NCBI RefSeq assembly: GCF_001653515.1
Contig: NZ_LYOY01000029.1
Coordinates: 372,001-436,000 of the forward strand
Direction of reading: 5' to 3'
From: Streptomyces sp. ERV7
GTDB lineage: Bacteria; Actinomycetota; Actinomycetes; Streptomycetales; Streptomycetaceae
DNA: 64,000 bases
Of this stretch, positions 56,881 through 64,000 are shown in pieces. Every line of letters begins with the position of its first letter. Positions within the stretch are counted from its first letter, which is position 1. The translations under genes and the position numbers were made by a program. The notes beneath the pieces were generated by a model that saw only the letters and a program-made list of their open reading frames with translations, was not told where the DNA came from and did not search any database.

Positions 56881-57981
56881 ATGCAGGGGTGGGCGTTGAA
56901 GCGGAGTCACCGCAGAGACCGCAAGAAGAAGCTGATCGCTTACGGAGTGAGCACGGCGGTCGTCGCCGGTGCGGCGATCACCGGCCTGGCGGTGGCCTCA
57001 CCCGGCCCCGCCACGGCGAACACCAAGCCGGCCGGTCCGGGCAGCGCGCTGCAGGCGGGGGTGCCGGCGCGGCGCGCGCGCTTCGTCCTGAACGGGCGGC
57101 GCGGCCTGATCGCCGCCGTCGTCGCCGTCCTGCTGGTCCTGGGCGTCGGCGCCGGGGTCTGGTACATCAACTCCGGCCAGTTCACGCACGTCCCCGCCGT
57201 CATCGGGCAGAGCGAGAGCGCCGCCAAGAAGCGGCTTGAGGACGCGGGTCTGTCGGTCAAGAAGGTCGACCGCCGCTACAGCGACACCGTCAAGCGCGGC
57301 ACGGTGATCCAGACGGACCCGGAGACGGGCGCGCGCGTGCGCGGCAACGCCTCGGTGACCGTCGTGGTCTCGCGCGGCCCCGAGATGGTCAAGGTCCCCG
57401 ACGTCGGCGGCAAGTCGCTGGACGACGCCAAGAAGGCGCTGGCCGCCGCCGGGCTCACACCGGGCGCGGTCACCGAGGAGTTCAACGAGGACACCGACCA
57501 GGGCTCGGTCATCAGCACCGCCCCGGCCGCCGGCGCCCCGCGCCGCGCGGACACCGCGGTCGCCCTCGTCGTCAGCAAGGGCGCCCCGGTCGAGGTCCCC
57601 GGAGTCGTCGGGGACTCGGTGGAGGACGCCACCTCGGCCCTGAAGGACGCGGGCCTGGAGGTCCGGATCGCGCCCGAGCAGGTCAACTCGCCGCAGGAGG
57701 CGGGCAGCATCGCCGCCCAGTCCGCGGCCGAGAGCTCCAGCCTCGCCAAGGGCGACACGGTCACCCTCACCGTCTCCAAGGGCCCGCGGATGGTCACCGT
57801 GCCCAAGGTGACCGGCGAGAAGACCGACGACGCCAGGAAGGACCTGGAGAAGGCCGGCTTCAAGGTGAAGGTCGACCACGGCTTCCCGTTCCTCAGTGAC
57901 GAGATCGCCAGCCAGTCCGTCGAGGCCGGCTCCCAGGCGCCGGAAGGCTCCACCATCACCATCAAGACCAAGGGACTCTGA
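56881..57981 (+). CDS. Chimeric ORF: small membrane protein N-terminus fused to kinase TM and PASTA domains
   Basis: 366 codons in one frame. Residues 1-66 (MQGWALKRSHRRDRKKKLIA, a helix AYGVSTAVVAGAAITGLAVA, then SPGPATANTKPAGPGS) are the start of a small anchored or secreted protein. From residue 67 (base 57079) the sequence is that of the kinase from codon 359: RFVLNGRRG, a membrane helix and four PASTA repeats. There is no kinase domain. With two helices the PASTA part would be placed outside only if the first helix is cleaved or both span. Created by the inner junction of the duplication; it could be an artefact. Confidence 0.75.
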   Translation: MQGWALKRSHRRDRKKKLIAYGVSTAVVAGAAITGLAVASPGPATANTKPAGPGSALQAGVPARRARFVLNGRRGLIAAVVAVLLVLGVGAGVWYINSGQFTHVPAVIGQSESAAKKRLEDAGLSVKKVDRRYSDTVKRGTVIQTDPETGARVRGNASVTVVVSRGPEMVKVPDVGGKSLDDAKKALAAAGLTPGAVTEEFNEDTDQGSVISTAPAAGAPRRADTAVALVVSKGAPVEVPGVVGDSVEDATSALKDAGLEVRIAPEQVNSPQEAGSIAAQSAAESSSLAKGDTVTLTVSKGPRMVTVPKVTGEKTDDARKDLEKAGFKVKVDHGFPFLSDEIASQSVEAGSQAPEGSTITIKTKGL

Positions 57982-57989
57982 ACCACCCC

Positions 57990-58841
57990 ATGCGCAACCC
58001 CATCGGCGGCCACGTTCCCGTGGCCGGCGGCCTCGCCACGACCGGTCTCACCTACGCGCGCGACCTCGGCGCCGAGACCGTCCAGGTCTTCGTCGCCAAC
58101 CCGCGCGGCTGGGCCACGCCCGTCGGCAACCCGGCCCAGGACGAGAAGTTCCGTGCGGAGTGCGCCGCCGAGGGCATCTCCGCGTACGTCCACGCCCCGT
58201 ATCTGATCAACTTCGGCTCGCACACCGAGGCGACCGTCGAGAAGTCCGTGGAGTCGCTGCGGCACTCGCTGCGCCGGGGCCGCGAGATCGGCGCGCTCGG
58301 GGTGGTCGTGCACACCGGCTCGGCGACCGGCGGCAGACCGCGCGCCGAGGCGCTGGCGCAGGTACGGGAGCGGCTGCTGCCGCTCCTCGACGAGCTGACG
58401 CACGACGACGACCCGTTCCTGCTCCTGGAGTCGACGGCCGGGCAGGGGTTCTCGCTGTGCTCGCGGACCTGGGACTTCGGCCCGTACTTCGAGGCCCTCG
58501 ACGCCCACCCCAAGCTCGGCGTCTGTCTGGACACCTGCCACATCCACGCGGCCGGGCACGACCTGGCCGGGCCCGGCGGTGCGGCGCAGACCCTGGATCT
58601 GCTGGTGGAGACCGTCGGTGAGGGGCGCCTCAAGCTGATCCACGCCAATGACTCCAAGGAGGGAGTGGGCTCGCACCTGGACCGGCACGTGAACATCGGC
58701 GCCGGTCACATAGGTGCGGAGCCGTTCCGCGAGCTGCTGGCGCACCCGGCGACCGAGGGCGTAGCGGTGATCATCGAGACGCCCGGCGGAAAGGAGGGGC
58801 AGGCGGCGGACGTCGCGCTGCTGAAGTCCCTGCGGCCCTGA
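57990..58841 (+). CDS. nfo: Endonuclease IV, copy 2
   Basis: Protein identical to that at 52094-52945 (283 aa, all zinc-ligand motifs intact). It follows the chimeric PASTA ORF by 8 bp just as copy 1 follows the kinase. Confidence 0.9.
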   Translation: MRNPIGGHVPVAGGLATTGLTYARDLGAETVQVFVANPRGWATPVGNPAQDEKFRAECAAEGISAYVHAPYLINFGSHTEATVEKSVESLRHSLRRGREIGALGVVVHTGSATGGRPRAEALAQVRERLLPLLDELTHDDDPFLLLESTAGQGFSLCSRTWDFGPYFEALDAHPKLGVCLDTCHIHAAGHDLAGPGGAAQTLDLLVETVGEGRLKLIHANDSKEGVGSHLDRHVNIGAGHIGAEPFRELLAHPATEGVAVIIETPGGKEGQAADVALLKSLRP

Positions 58842-58857
58842 TCTTCCCTCTTGAGGA

Positions 58858-58874
58858 ATACCCCCGGGGGGTAT
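58858..58874. promoter_or_regulatory. CsoR-like operator, copy 2
   Basis: Same ATACCCCCGGGGGGTAT palindrome as at 52962-52978, 49 nt before the second DUF4396 gene. Confidence 0.7.
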
Positions 58875-58922
58875 ACCGTTCTTGTCATCGACAGGAACGG
58901 TCATCCGGCGTTGGGGGAAGTC

Positions 58923-59579
58923 ATGCAGCACGAGGCGCACACGCACACCGAGCACGGCCACCACGAGCACGGCGCGCACGAGGGTCACGCAGGCCACGGC
59001 GAGCACGCGGGGCACGGCAGCCACACCGGCCACGAGGGGCATGCCGACCACAGCAGCCAGACCGGCCACGCTGACCACCAGAGCCACCAGGCCCACGGCG
59101 ACGCTCACGCCCACCACGCGCACCACGGCCACGGCGGCGGCAAGGTCAGCTGGTCGATGGCCGCCCAGGCCACCCTCCACTGCCTCACCGGGTGCGCCAT
59201 CGGCGAGGTCCTCGGGATGATCGTGGGCACCGCGCTCGGCTGGGGCAACATGCCGACGATGGTGCTGGCCATCGTCCTGGCCTTCTTCTTCGGCTACTCG
59301 CTCACCCTGCGCGGCATCACCCGGGCCGGTGTCGACTTCCGCACCGCCTTCAAGGTCGCCCTCGCCGCCGACACCCTCTCGATCGCGGTCATGGAGCTGA
59401 TCGACAACGGGGTGATCGTGCTCTGGCCGGCCGCCATGGACGCGACGCTCTCGGACGTGCTGTTCTGGGGCTCGCTGGCGGCCTCGCTGGCTCTCGCCTT
59501 CGTGATCACCACACCCGTCAACAAGTGGATGATCGGGCGCGGCAAGGGCCACGCGGTGGTGCACCAGTACCACCACTGA
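58923..59579 (+). CDS. His-rich DUF4396 membrane protein, copy 2
   Basis: Identical to 53027-53683: 218 aa, His-rich N-terminus and four helices, with its operator retained. Confidence 0.82.
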   Translation: MQHEAHTHTEHGHHEHGAHEGHAGHGEHAGHGSHTGHEGHADHSSQTGHADHQSHQAHGDAHAHHAHHGHGGGKVSWSMAAQATLHCLTGCAIGEVLGMIVGTALGWGNMPTMVLAIVLAFFFGYSLTLRGITRAGVDFRTAFKVALAADTLSIAVMELIDNGVIVLWPAAMDATLSDVLFWGSLAASLALAFVITTPVNKWMIGRGKGHAVVHQYHH

Positions 59580-59627
59580 CCACAGCACGGCGGGCACCCG
59601 CACGCACCAGGACTCAAAGACAGGCTC

Positions 59628-60260
59628 TCAGAGCTCGGGGCCGTCCCCGGGCTCTTCCTGGTACGAGTAGCGCTGCTCCCGCCAGGGGTCGCCGACGTTG
59701 TGGTAGCCCCGCTCCTCCCAGAATCCCCGCCGGTCCGCCGTCATGTACTCGATGCCGCGGACCCACTTCGGGCCCTTCCAGGCGTACAGATGCGGGACCA
59801 CGAGCCGTACCGGGAAGCCGTGCTCGGCGGTGAGGAGCTCACCGCCCTTGTGGGTGGCGAAGACCGTGCGGTCGGAGAGGAAGTCCTCCAGCCGCAGGTT
59901 GGAGCTGAAGCCGTACTCGGCCCAGACCATCACATGCGTGGCATCGGGGGCGGGGGGCGCGAGTTCGGCGACCGTACGTGCGAGGACTCCGCCCCATTCG
60001 GCCCCCAGCATCGAGAACTTCGTGACACAGTGAAGATCCGCGACGACGGTGGCGAAGGGCAGGGCCGTGAACTCCTCGTGGTTCCAGCAGTGCTTGTCGC
60101 CGTCGGCGGTCGCCCCGAACACCCGGAACTCCCACCGCTCCGGCTTGAACCTGGGCACGGGGCCGTAGTGGGTGACCGGCCAGCCGCGCTGGAGCCGCTG
60201 CCCCGGGGGAAGCTCCGACTGCGCTGCTTCCCGTTGCTCCGGGCGTTCCGGCTGACCCAT
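59628..60260 (-). CDS. Sulfite oxidase-like molybdopterin oxidoreductase, copy 2
   Basis: Identical to 53732-54364 (210 aa, Cys ligand in DLHCVTKFS). Confidence 0.86.
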   Translation of the reverse strand: MGQPERPEQREAAQSELPPGQRLQRGWPVTHYGPVPRFKPERWEFRVFGATADGDKHCWNHEEFTALPFATVVADLHCVTKFSMLGAEWGGVLARTVAELAPPAPDATHVMVWAEYGFSSNLRLEDFLSDRTVFATHKGGELLTAEHGFPVRLVVPHLYAWKGPKWVRGIEYMTADRRGFWEERGYHNVGDPWREQRYSYQEEPGDGPEL

Positions 60261-60414
60261 GCCTCCATGGTGACAGACGGCGAGGGGTGGTCATGACCAG
60301 CAGCGCCCCGATTCGGGCAACTCCTACTAAGCGTGCACTTACTGGACGCTCCTCGCACGCGGTGCGAGGATGCGCGCGAATCTGCCCCTCACCCGTGTGG
60401 AAGGAGCCTCTGCG

Positions 60415-60894
60415 ATGCAGGGCGACCCCGAGGTCATCGAGTTCCTGAACGAGCAGCTGACCGCCGAGCTGACCGCGATCAACCAGTACTTCCTGCACGC
60501 GAAGATGCAGGAGAACTTCGGCTGGACGAAGCTCGCCAAGTACACGCGTCACGAGTCGTTCGACGAGATGAAGCACGCGGAGGTGCTGACCGACCGGATC
60601 CTGTTCCTGGACGGGCTGCCCAACTACCAGCGGCTCTTCCACGTCCGGATCGGGCAGACGGTCAAGGAGATGTTCGAGGCGGACCGGCAGGTGGAGGTCG
60701 AGGCGATCGACCGCCTCAAGCGCGGCATCGAGGTCATGCGGGCCAAGGGCGACATCACCTCGGCGAACATCTTCGAGTCGATCCTGGCCGACGAGGAGCA
60801 CCACATCGACTACCTCGACACCCAGCTCGAACTGGTCGAGAAGCTCGGCGAGGCGCTCTACATCGCGCAGCTCATCGAGCAGCCGGAGGGCTAG
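60415..60894 (+). CDS. bfr: Bacterioferritin, copy 2
   Basis: Identical to 54519-54998 (159 aa), with the same GGAAGGAG ribosome site. Confidence 0.93.
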   Translation: MQGDPEVIEFLNEQLTAELTAINQYFLHAKMQENFGWTKLAKYTRHESFDEMKHAEVLTDRILFLDGLPNYQRLFHVRIGQTVKEMFEADRQVEVEAIDRLKRGIEVMRAKGDITSANIFESILADEEHHIDYLDTQLELVEKLGEALYIAQLIEQPEG

Positions 60895-60906
60895 ACCGCT
60901 AGGCGG

Positions 60907-61155
60907 CTAGGCGGCTTCCGCCAGCTCCTGGTCGGTGGCCAGCACCGCGCTGACCTCGCCCTTCTCCAGCAGTTCCCGGCGGGGGCAGGCGCCGCGTCCG
61001 AGCAGCCCCTGGATGGTGCGCACACAGGAGCCGCAGTCCGTGCCCGCCTTGGTGGCCGAGGCGATCTGACGCGGGGTGCAGGCACCGGCGGCCGCGTGCT
61101 GCTCGACCTGCTTGTCGGTGATGCCGAAGCAAGAGCAGACGTACACGCGGTTCAC
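60907..61155 (-). CDS. bfd: Bacterioferritin-associated ferredoxin, copy 2
   Basis: Identical to 55011-55259 (82 aa, CxC...CxxC). Confidence 0.92.
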   Translation of the reverse strand: MNRVYVCSCFGITDKQVEQHAAAGACTPRQIASATKAGTDCGSCVRTIQGLLGRGACPRRELLEKGEVSAVLATDQELAEAA

Positions 61156-61190
61156 CTCCCTGACAGGAACGGTCCGACAGCCATCCCCTA

Positions 61191-61209
61191 TTCGGTGAGG
61201 CTTACCTAA
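61191..61209 (-). promoter_or_regulatory. Iron box upstream of bfd, copy 2
   Basis: Same 16-of-19 match to the iron-box consensus as at 55295-55313. Confidence 0.78.
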
Positions 61210-61250
61210 CCGTACCCAATGTCGGGGTGCACGAAAAGCCCTGGATACGC

Positions 61251-61285
61251 ACGTGGGGCGCGGATCACAGATCCGCGCCCCACGT
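61251..61285. terminator. Hairpin after the DAHP synthase gene, copy 2
   Basis: Same 16-bp stem with ACA loop as at 55355-55389. Confidence 0.78.
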
Positions 61286-61300
61286 CTCGTAGGAAGCTAC

Positions 61301-62632
61301 TTACTGGTCGCGGTACATCTCCGCCACCAGGAAGGCCAGGTCCAGGGACTGGCTGCGGTTGAGGCGGGGGTCGCAGGCTGTCTCGTAGCGCTGGTGCAGA
61401 TCGTCGACGAAGATCTCGTCGCCGCCGCCCACGCACTCGGTGACGTCGTCACCGGTGAGCTCGACGTGGATGCCGCCCGGGTGGGTGCCCAGGCCCTTGT
61501 GGACCTCGAAGAAGCCCTTGACCTCGTCGAGCACGTCGTCGAAGCGGCGCGTCTTGTGGCCGGAGGCCGCCTCGAAGGTGTTGCCGTGCATCGGGTCGGT
61601 GACCCAGGCGACGACCGCGCCGGAGGCGGTGACCTTCTCGACGAGCTCGGGCAGCTTGTCGCGGACCTTGTCGGCGCCCATCCGGACGATGAAGGTCAGC
61701 CGGCCCGGCTCGCGGTCCGGGTCGAGCCGGTCCACGTAGCTGAGCGCCTCGTCGACCGTGGTCGTGGGGCCGAGCTTGATCCCGATCGGGTTGCTGATCC
61801 GGGCGGCGAACTCGATGTGCGCGTGGTCGAGCTGCCGGGTGCGCTCGCCGACCCAGACCATGTGGCCGGAGGTGTCGTAGAGCCTGCCGGTGCGCGAGTC
61901 GGTACGGGTCAGCGCCGACTCGTAGTCGAGCAGCAGCGCCTCGTGCGAGGCGTAGAACTCGACGGCCTTGAACTCGGCCGGGTCGGTGCCGCACGCCTTC
62001 ATGAAGTTCAGCGCGTTGTCGATCTCGCGGGCCAGCTGCTCGTAGCGCTGGCCGGACGGGGACGTCTTCACGAAGTCCTGGTTCCAGGCGTGCACCTGGC
62101 GCAGATCGGCGTAGCCGCCGGTGGTGAAGGCGCGGACCAGGTTGAGCGTGGAGGCGGAGGCGTTGTACATCCGCTTCAGGCGCTCGGGGTCCGGGATCCG
62201 GGCGGCCTCGGTGAAGTCGAAGCCGTTGACGGAGTCGCCGCGGTAGGTCGGCAGGGTCACGCCGTCGCGGGTCTCGGTGCCCTTGGAGCGCGGCTTCGAG
62301 TACTGCCCGGCGATCCGGCCGACCTTGACGACGGGCACGGACGCCGCGTACGTCAGCACGGCGCTCATCTGGAGCAGGGTCTTGAGCTTGGCCCGGATGT
62401 GATCTGCCGACACGGCGTCGAACGCCTCGGCGCAGTCGCCGCCCTGGAGCAGGAACGCCTCGCCCTTGGCGACGGCCCCCATCCGGGCGCGCAGCTGGTC
62501 GCACTCGCCCGCGAAGACGAGCGGCGGATACGACTCGAGGTCCGCGATCACATCGCGCAGAGCCTCGGCATCGGGGTACTCGGGCTGCTGCGCCGCGGGA
62601 AGGTCACGCCAGGTGTTTACGTTCACGGTCAC
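61301..62632 (-). CDS. aroH: Class II DAHP synthase, copy 2
   Basis: Identical to 55405-56736 (443 aa from the GTG at 62632; a GTG at 62638 is the alternative). Confidence 0.93.
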   Translation of the reverse strand: MTVNVNTWRDLPAAQQPEYPDAEALRDVIADLESYPPLVFAGECDQLRARMGAVAKGEAFLLQGGDCAEAFDAVSADHIRAKLKTLLQMSAVLTYAASVPVVKVGRIAGQYSKPRSKGTETRDGVTLPTYRGDSVNGFDFTEAARIPDPERLKRMYNASASTLNLVRAFTTGGYADLRQVHAWNQDFVKTSPSGQRYEQLAREIDNALNFMKACGTDPAEFKAVEFYASHEALLLDYESALTRTDSRTGRLYDTSGHMVWVGERTRQLDHAHIEFAARISNPIGIKLGPTTTVDEALSYVDRLDPDREPGRLTFIVRMGADKVRDKLPELVEKVTASGAVVAWVTDPMHGNTFEAASGHKTRRFDDVLDEVKGFFEVHKGLGTHPGGIHVELTGDDVTECVGGGDEIFVDDLHQRYETACDPRLNRSQSLDLAFLVAEMYRDQ

Positions 62633-62776
62633 CCCCACAACCTTACGGGGTCCGCCAAGCCGTCCACTCGCATGACCACCTTATGAGACACGCGGACGAC
62701 CGCCCGGTGACCGGAGCCGATCGGCTGCCTGTTAACCTCTGCCCGTTTCGGAAGTGCTTCAGAAATCAACAGAGCG

Positions 62777-62895
62777 ATGCAGGGGTGGGCGTTGAAGCGG
62801 AGTCACCGCAGAGACCGCAAGAAGAAGCTGATCGCTTACGGAGTGAGCACGGCGGTCGTCGCCGGTGCGGCGATCACCGGCCTGGCGGTGGCCTC
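62777..62895 (+). pseudogene. 5' fragment of the small membrane-protein gene, cut at the pfkA join
   Basis: Forty codons (MQGWALKRSHRRDRKKKLIA to GLAVAS) identical to the start of the ORF at 56881. After 62895 the frame stays open to 63955 but reads antisense through pfkA, giving an Arg/Val/Asp-rich sequence with no protein character. The natural 3' part is absent here. Confidence 0.8.
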
Positions 62896-62905
62896 GCCCC
62901 GTCCC

Positions 62906-63934
62906 TCAGCCGAAGAACACCCCCACCTCCGCGTACAGCTCCGGGTCCACCGTCTTCAGCCGCGCCGTCGCCTCCGCGATCGGCACCCGGACGATGTCCG
63001 TGCCCCGCAGCGCCACCATCTTGCCGAAGTCGCCGTCCCGTACCGCCTCGATCGCGTGCAGACCGAAGCGCGTGGCCAGCCAGCGGTCGAAGGCGCTGGG
63101 GGTGCCACCGCGCTGGACGTGGCCCAGGACCGTGGTCCTGGCCTCCTTGCCCGTGCGCTTCTCGATCTCCTTGGCCAGCCACTCCCCCACGCCCGACAGC
63201 CGCACATGGCCGAAGGAGTCGAGCGTCTGGTCCTTCAGGACCATGTCGCCGTCCTTCGGCATGGCGCCCTCGGCGACCACCACGATCGGTGCGTACGACG
63301 CCTTGAAGCGGGAGGTGATCCAGCCGCAGACCTGGTCGACGTCGAAGCGCTGCTCGGGGATGAGGATGACGTTGGCGCCGCCCGCCAGACCCGAGTGGAG
63401 CGCGATCCAGCCCGCGTGGCGGCCCATCACCTCGACGACCAGGACCCGCATGTGCGACTCGGCCGTGGTGTGGAGGCGGTCGATGGCCTCCGTCGCGATA
63501 CCGACGGCCGTGTCGAAGCCGAAGGTGTAGTCCGTGGCGGAGAGGTCGTTGTCGATGGTCTTCGGCACGCCGACGCACTTCACGCCGTACTCGTCGCTGA
63601 GCCGGGCCGCGACCCCCAGGGTGTCCTCGCCGCCGATCGCGATCATCGCGTCGACCTCGTGCTTGGCGAGGTTCTCCTTGATGCGGCGCACCCCGTCCTC
63701 GGCCTTGAGCGGGTTGGTGCGCGAGGAGCCGAGGATGGTGCCGCCGCGGGGCAGGATGCCGCGCACGGTGGGGATGTCCAGCTTGACGGTGTCCCCCTCC
63801 AGCGGGCCGCGCCAGCCGTCCTTGAACCCGGTGAAGTCAAAGCCGTACTCCTGCACGCCCTTGCGGACGACGCCCCGGATGACGGCGTTGAGCCCGGGGC
63901 AGTCACCGCCTCCGGTCAGTACTCCGACCCGCAT
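62906..63934 (-). CDS. pfkA: 6-Phosphofructokinase
   Basis: 342 aa from the ATG at 63934 (MRVGVLTGGGDCPGLNAVIRG); an upstream in-frame start at 63964 adds ten non-conserved residues. Motifs: GGGDCPG, the nucleotide loop AIGGEDTLGVA, catalytic PKTIDNDLSATDYTFGFDTA, VEVMGRHAGWIAL and LGHVQRGGTPSAFDRWLA. GGEDT and KTIDNDL are typical of the group III, actinomycete ATP-type enzymes. It phosphorylates fructose-6-phosphate in glycolysis. Complete, but its downstream flank is the edge of repeat copy 2. Confidence 0.95.
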   Translation of the reverse strand: MRVGVLTGGGDCPGLNAVIRGVVRKGVQEYGFDFTGFKDGWRGPLEGDTVKLDIPTVRGILPRGGTILGSSRTNPLKAEDGVRRIKENLAKHEVDAMIAIGGEDTLGVAARLSDEYGVKCVGVPKTIDNDLSATDYTFGFDTAVGIATEAIDRLHTTAESHMRVLVVEVMGRHAGWIALHSGLAGGANVILIPEQRFDVDQVCGWITSRFKASYAPIVVVAEGAMPKDGDMVLKDQTLDSFGHVRLSGVGEWLAKEIEKRTGKEARTTVLGHVQRGGTPSAFDRWLATRFGLHAIEAVRDGDFGKMVALRGTDIVRVPIAEATARLKTVDPELYAEVGVFFG

Positions 63935-64000
63935 GGAATTGTCCCTTCGCCGTGACGGACACATCGAAGCCCTCGAAGGCCTCCACGGGTCACGCTAAGG

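Larger units (their letters stand above)
51183..56999 (+). repeat. 5,817-bp direct repeat, copy 1
   Basis: This block recurs at 57079-62895 with a constant offset of 5,896. All six complete proteins encoded inside are identical between the copies, and the stretches of DNA I compared line by line showed no difference. It runs from codon 359 of the PASTA kinase to codon 40 of the small gene starting at 56881. The base before the block differs (C at 51182, G at 57078), as does the base after (A at 57000, G at 62896). There are no transposase genes or long flanking repeats at the ends. Confidence 0.97.
57079..62895 (+). repeat. 5,817-bp direct repeat, copy 2
   Basis: Second copy of 51183-56999. 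Between the copies are 79 bp (57000-57078) that continue the small gene of copy 1. Copy 2 ends at 62895, codon 40 of the small gene, and the next base begins sequence belonging to the 3' side of pfkA, 10 bp beyond the pfkA stop. Genes inside are listed separately. Confidence 0.97.

Noticed and set aside
57276..59603. Long minus-strand frame across the PASTA and nfo genes (also at 51380-53707)
   Set aside because: Antisense shadow of kinase/PASTA, nfo and DUF4396 genes; appears in both copies only because the DNA is duplicated.
51183..62895. The duplicated block as a transposon or integrative element
   Set aside because: No transposase, integrase, att-like repeat or terminal inverted repeat at either end, and its content is ordinary conserved chromosome genes.
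62777..63955. 392-codon ORF starting with the small membrane-protein sequence
   Set aside because: After codon 40 it reads antisense through pfkA; composition is not protein-like and the join is a breakpoint.

Overview
The window is high-GC actinobacterial chromosome, almost certainly Streptomyces. It carries the whole streptomycete division and cell-wall (dcw) cluster in the usual order, GTG starts and 4-bp stop/start overlaps are common, and gene order matches what I remember of the S. coelicolor phoD-ftsZ-pkaF-aroH-pfkA segment. I saw no tRNA, rRNA, CRISPR array or insertion sequence with a transposase.

Layout. 1-8.7 kb: the end of a thioredoxin-like gene, a Tat-exported PhoD phosphatase, a small hydrolase, a MscS channel (frameshifted near its start), a 181-bp inverted-repeat element, a Na+/H+ antiporter, and the gnat-rluD-lspA-dksA-like group. 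8.9-12.5 kb: ileS behind an Ile T-box leader; the gene is interrupted by a perfect 79-bp tandem duplication. 12.6-29 kb (minus strand): divIVA, yggT, sepF, yggS, pgeF, ftsZ, ftsQ, murG, ftsW, murD, mraY, murF, murE and a 5'-truncated ftsI. These make lipid II and build the septum. 28.9-36.8 kb: beta-carbonic anhydrase without a start codon, a moxR/DUF58/transglutaminase operon, a repeat-rich gap, a DUF3040 protein, a methyltransferase remnant and a HEPN-type protein. 37-40.4 kb: a TetR-controlled unit with a degenerate ABC ATPase and a YhgE/Pip membrane protein. 40.8-49.8 kb: DUF4126, an FAD amine-oxidase-like protein, a Tyr/Gln-rich membrane protein, metF, thiE, a Rv2175c-type regulator, a ferredoxin reductase, and a TPP-riboswitch thiOSG operon. 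50.1-64 kb: a PASTA Ser/Thr kinase, nfo, a His-rich DUF4396 protein behind a CsoR-like box, a molybdopterin oxidoreductase, bfr, bfd with an iron box, class II DAHP synthase, and pfkA.

The most striking structure is a direct duplication of 5,817 bp (51183-56999 and 57079-62895), apparently identical wherever I compared it, separated by 79 bp. Its inner junction fuses, in frame, the first 66 residues of a small membrane-anchored protein to the transmembrane and PASTA part of the kinase, giving a kinase-less PASTA protein. Its outer junction runs straight into the 3' end of pfkA.

Together with the ileS duplication, the mscS frameshift, the ftsI/carbonic anhydrase join (ftsL and rsmH are missing from their expected place) and the truncated methyltransferase, this gives at least six broken or joined loci in one window of otherwise conserved housekeeping genes. 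The simplest reading is draft-assembly error, but a rearranged strain is not excluded by sequence alone. I found no convincing new multi-gene system. The best biological leads are the chimeric PASTA receptor (if real), the degenerate ABC/YhgE/TetR unit, and the CsoR-box DUF4396 gene.
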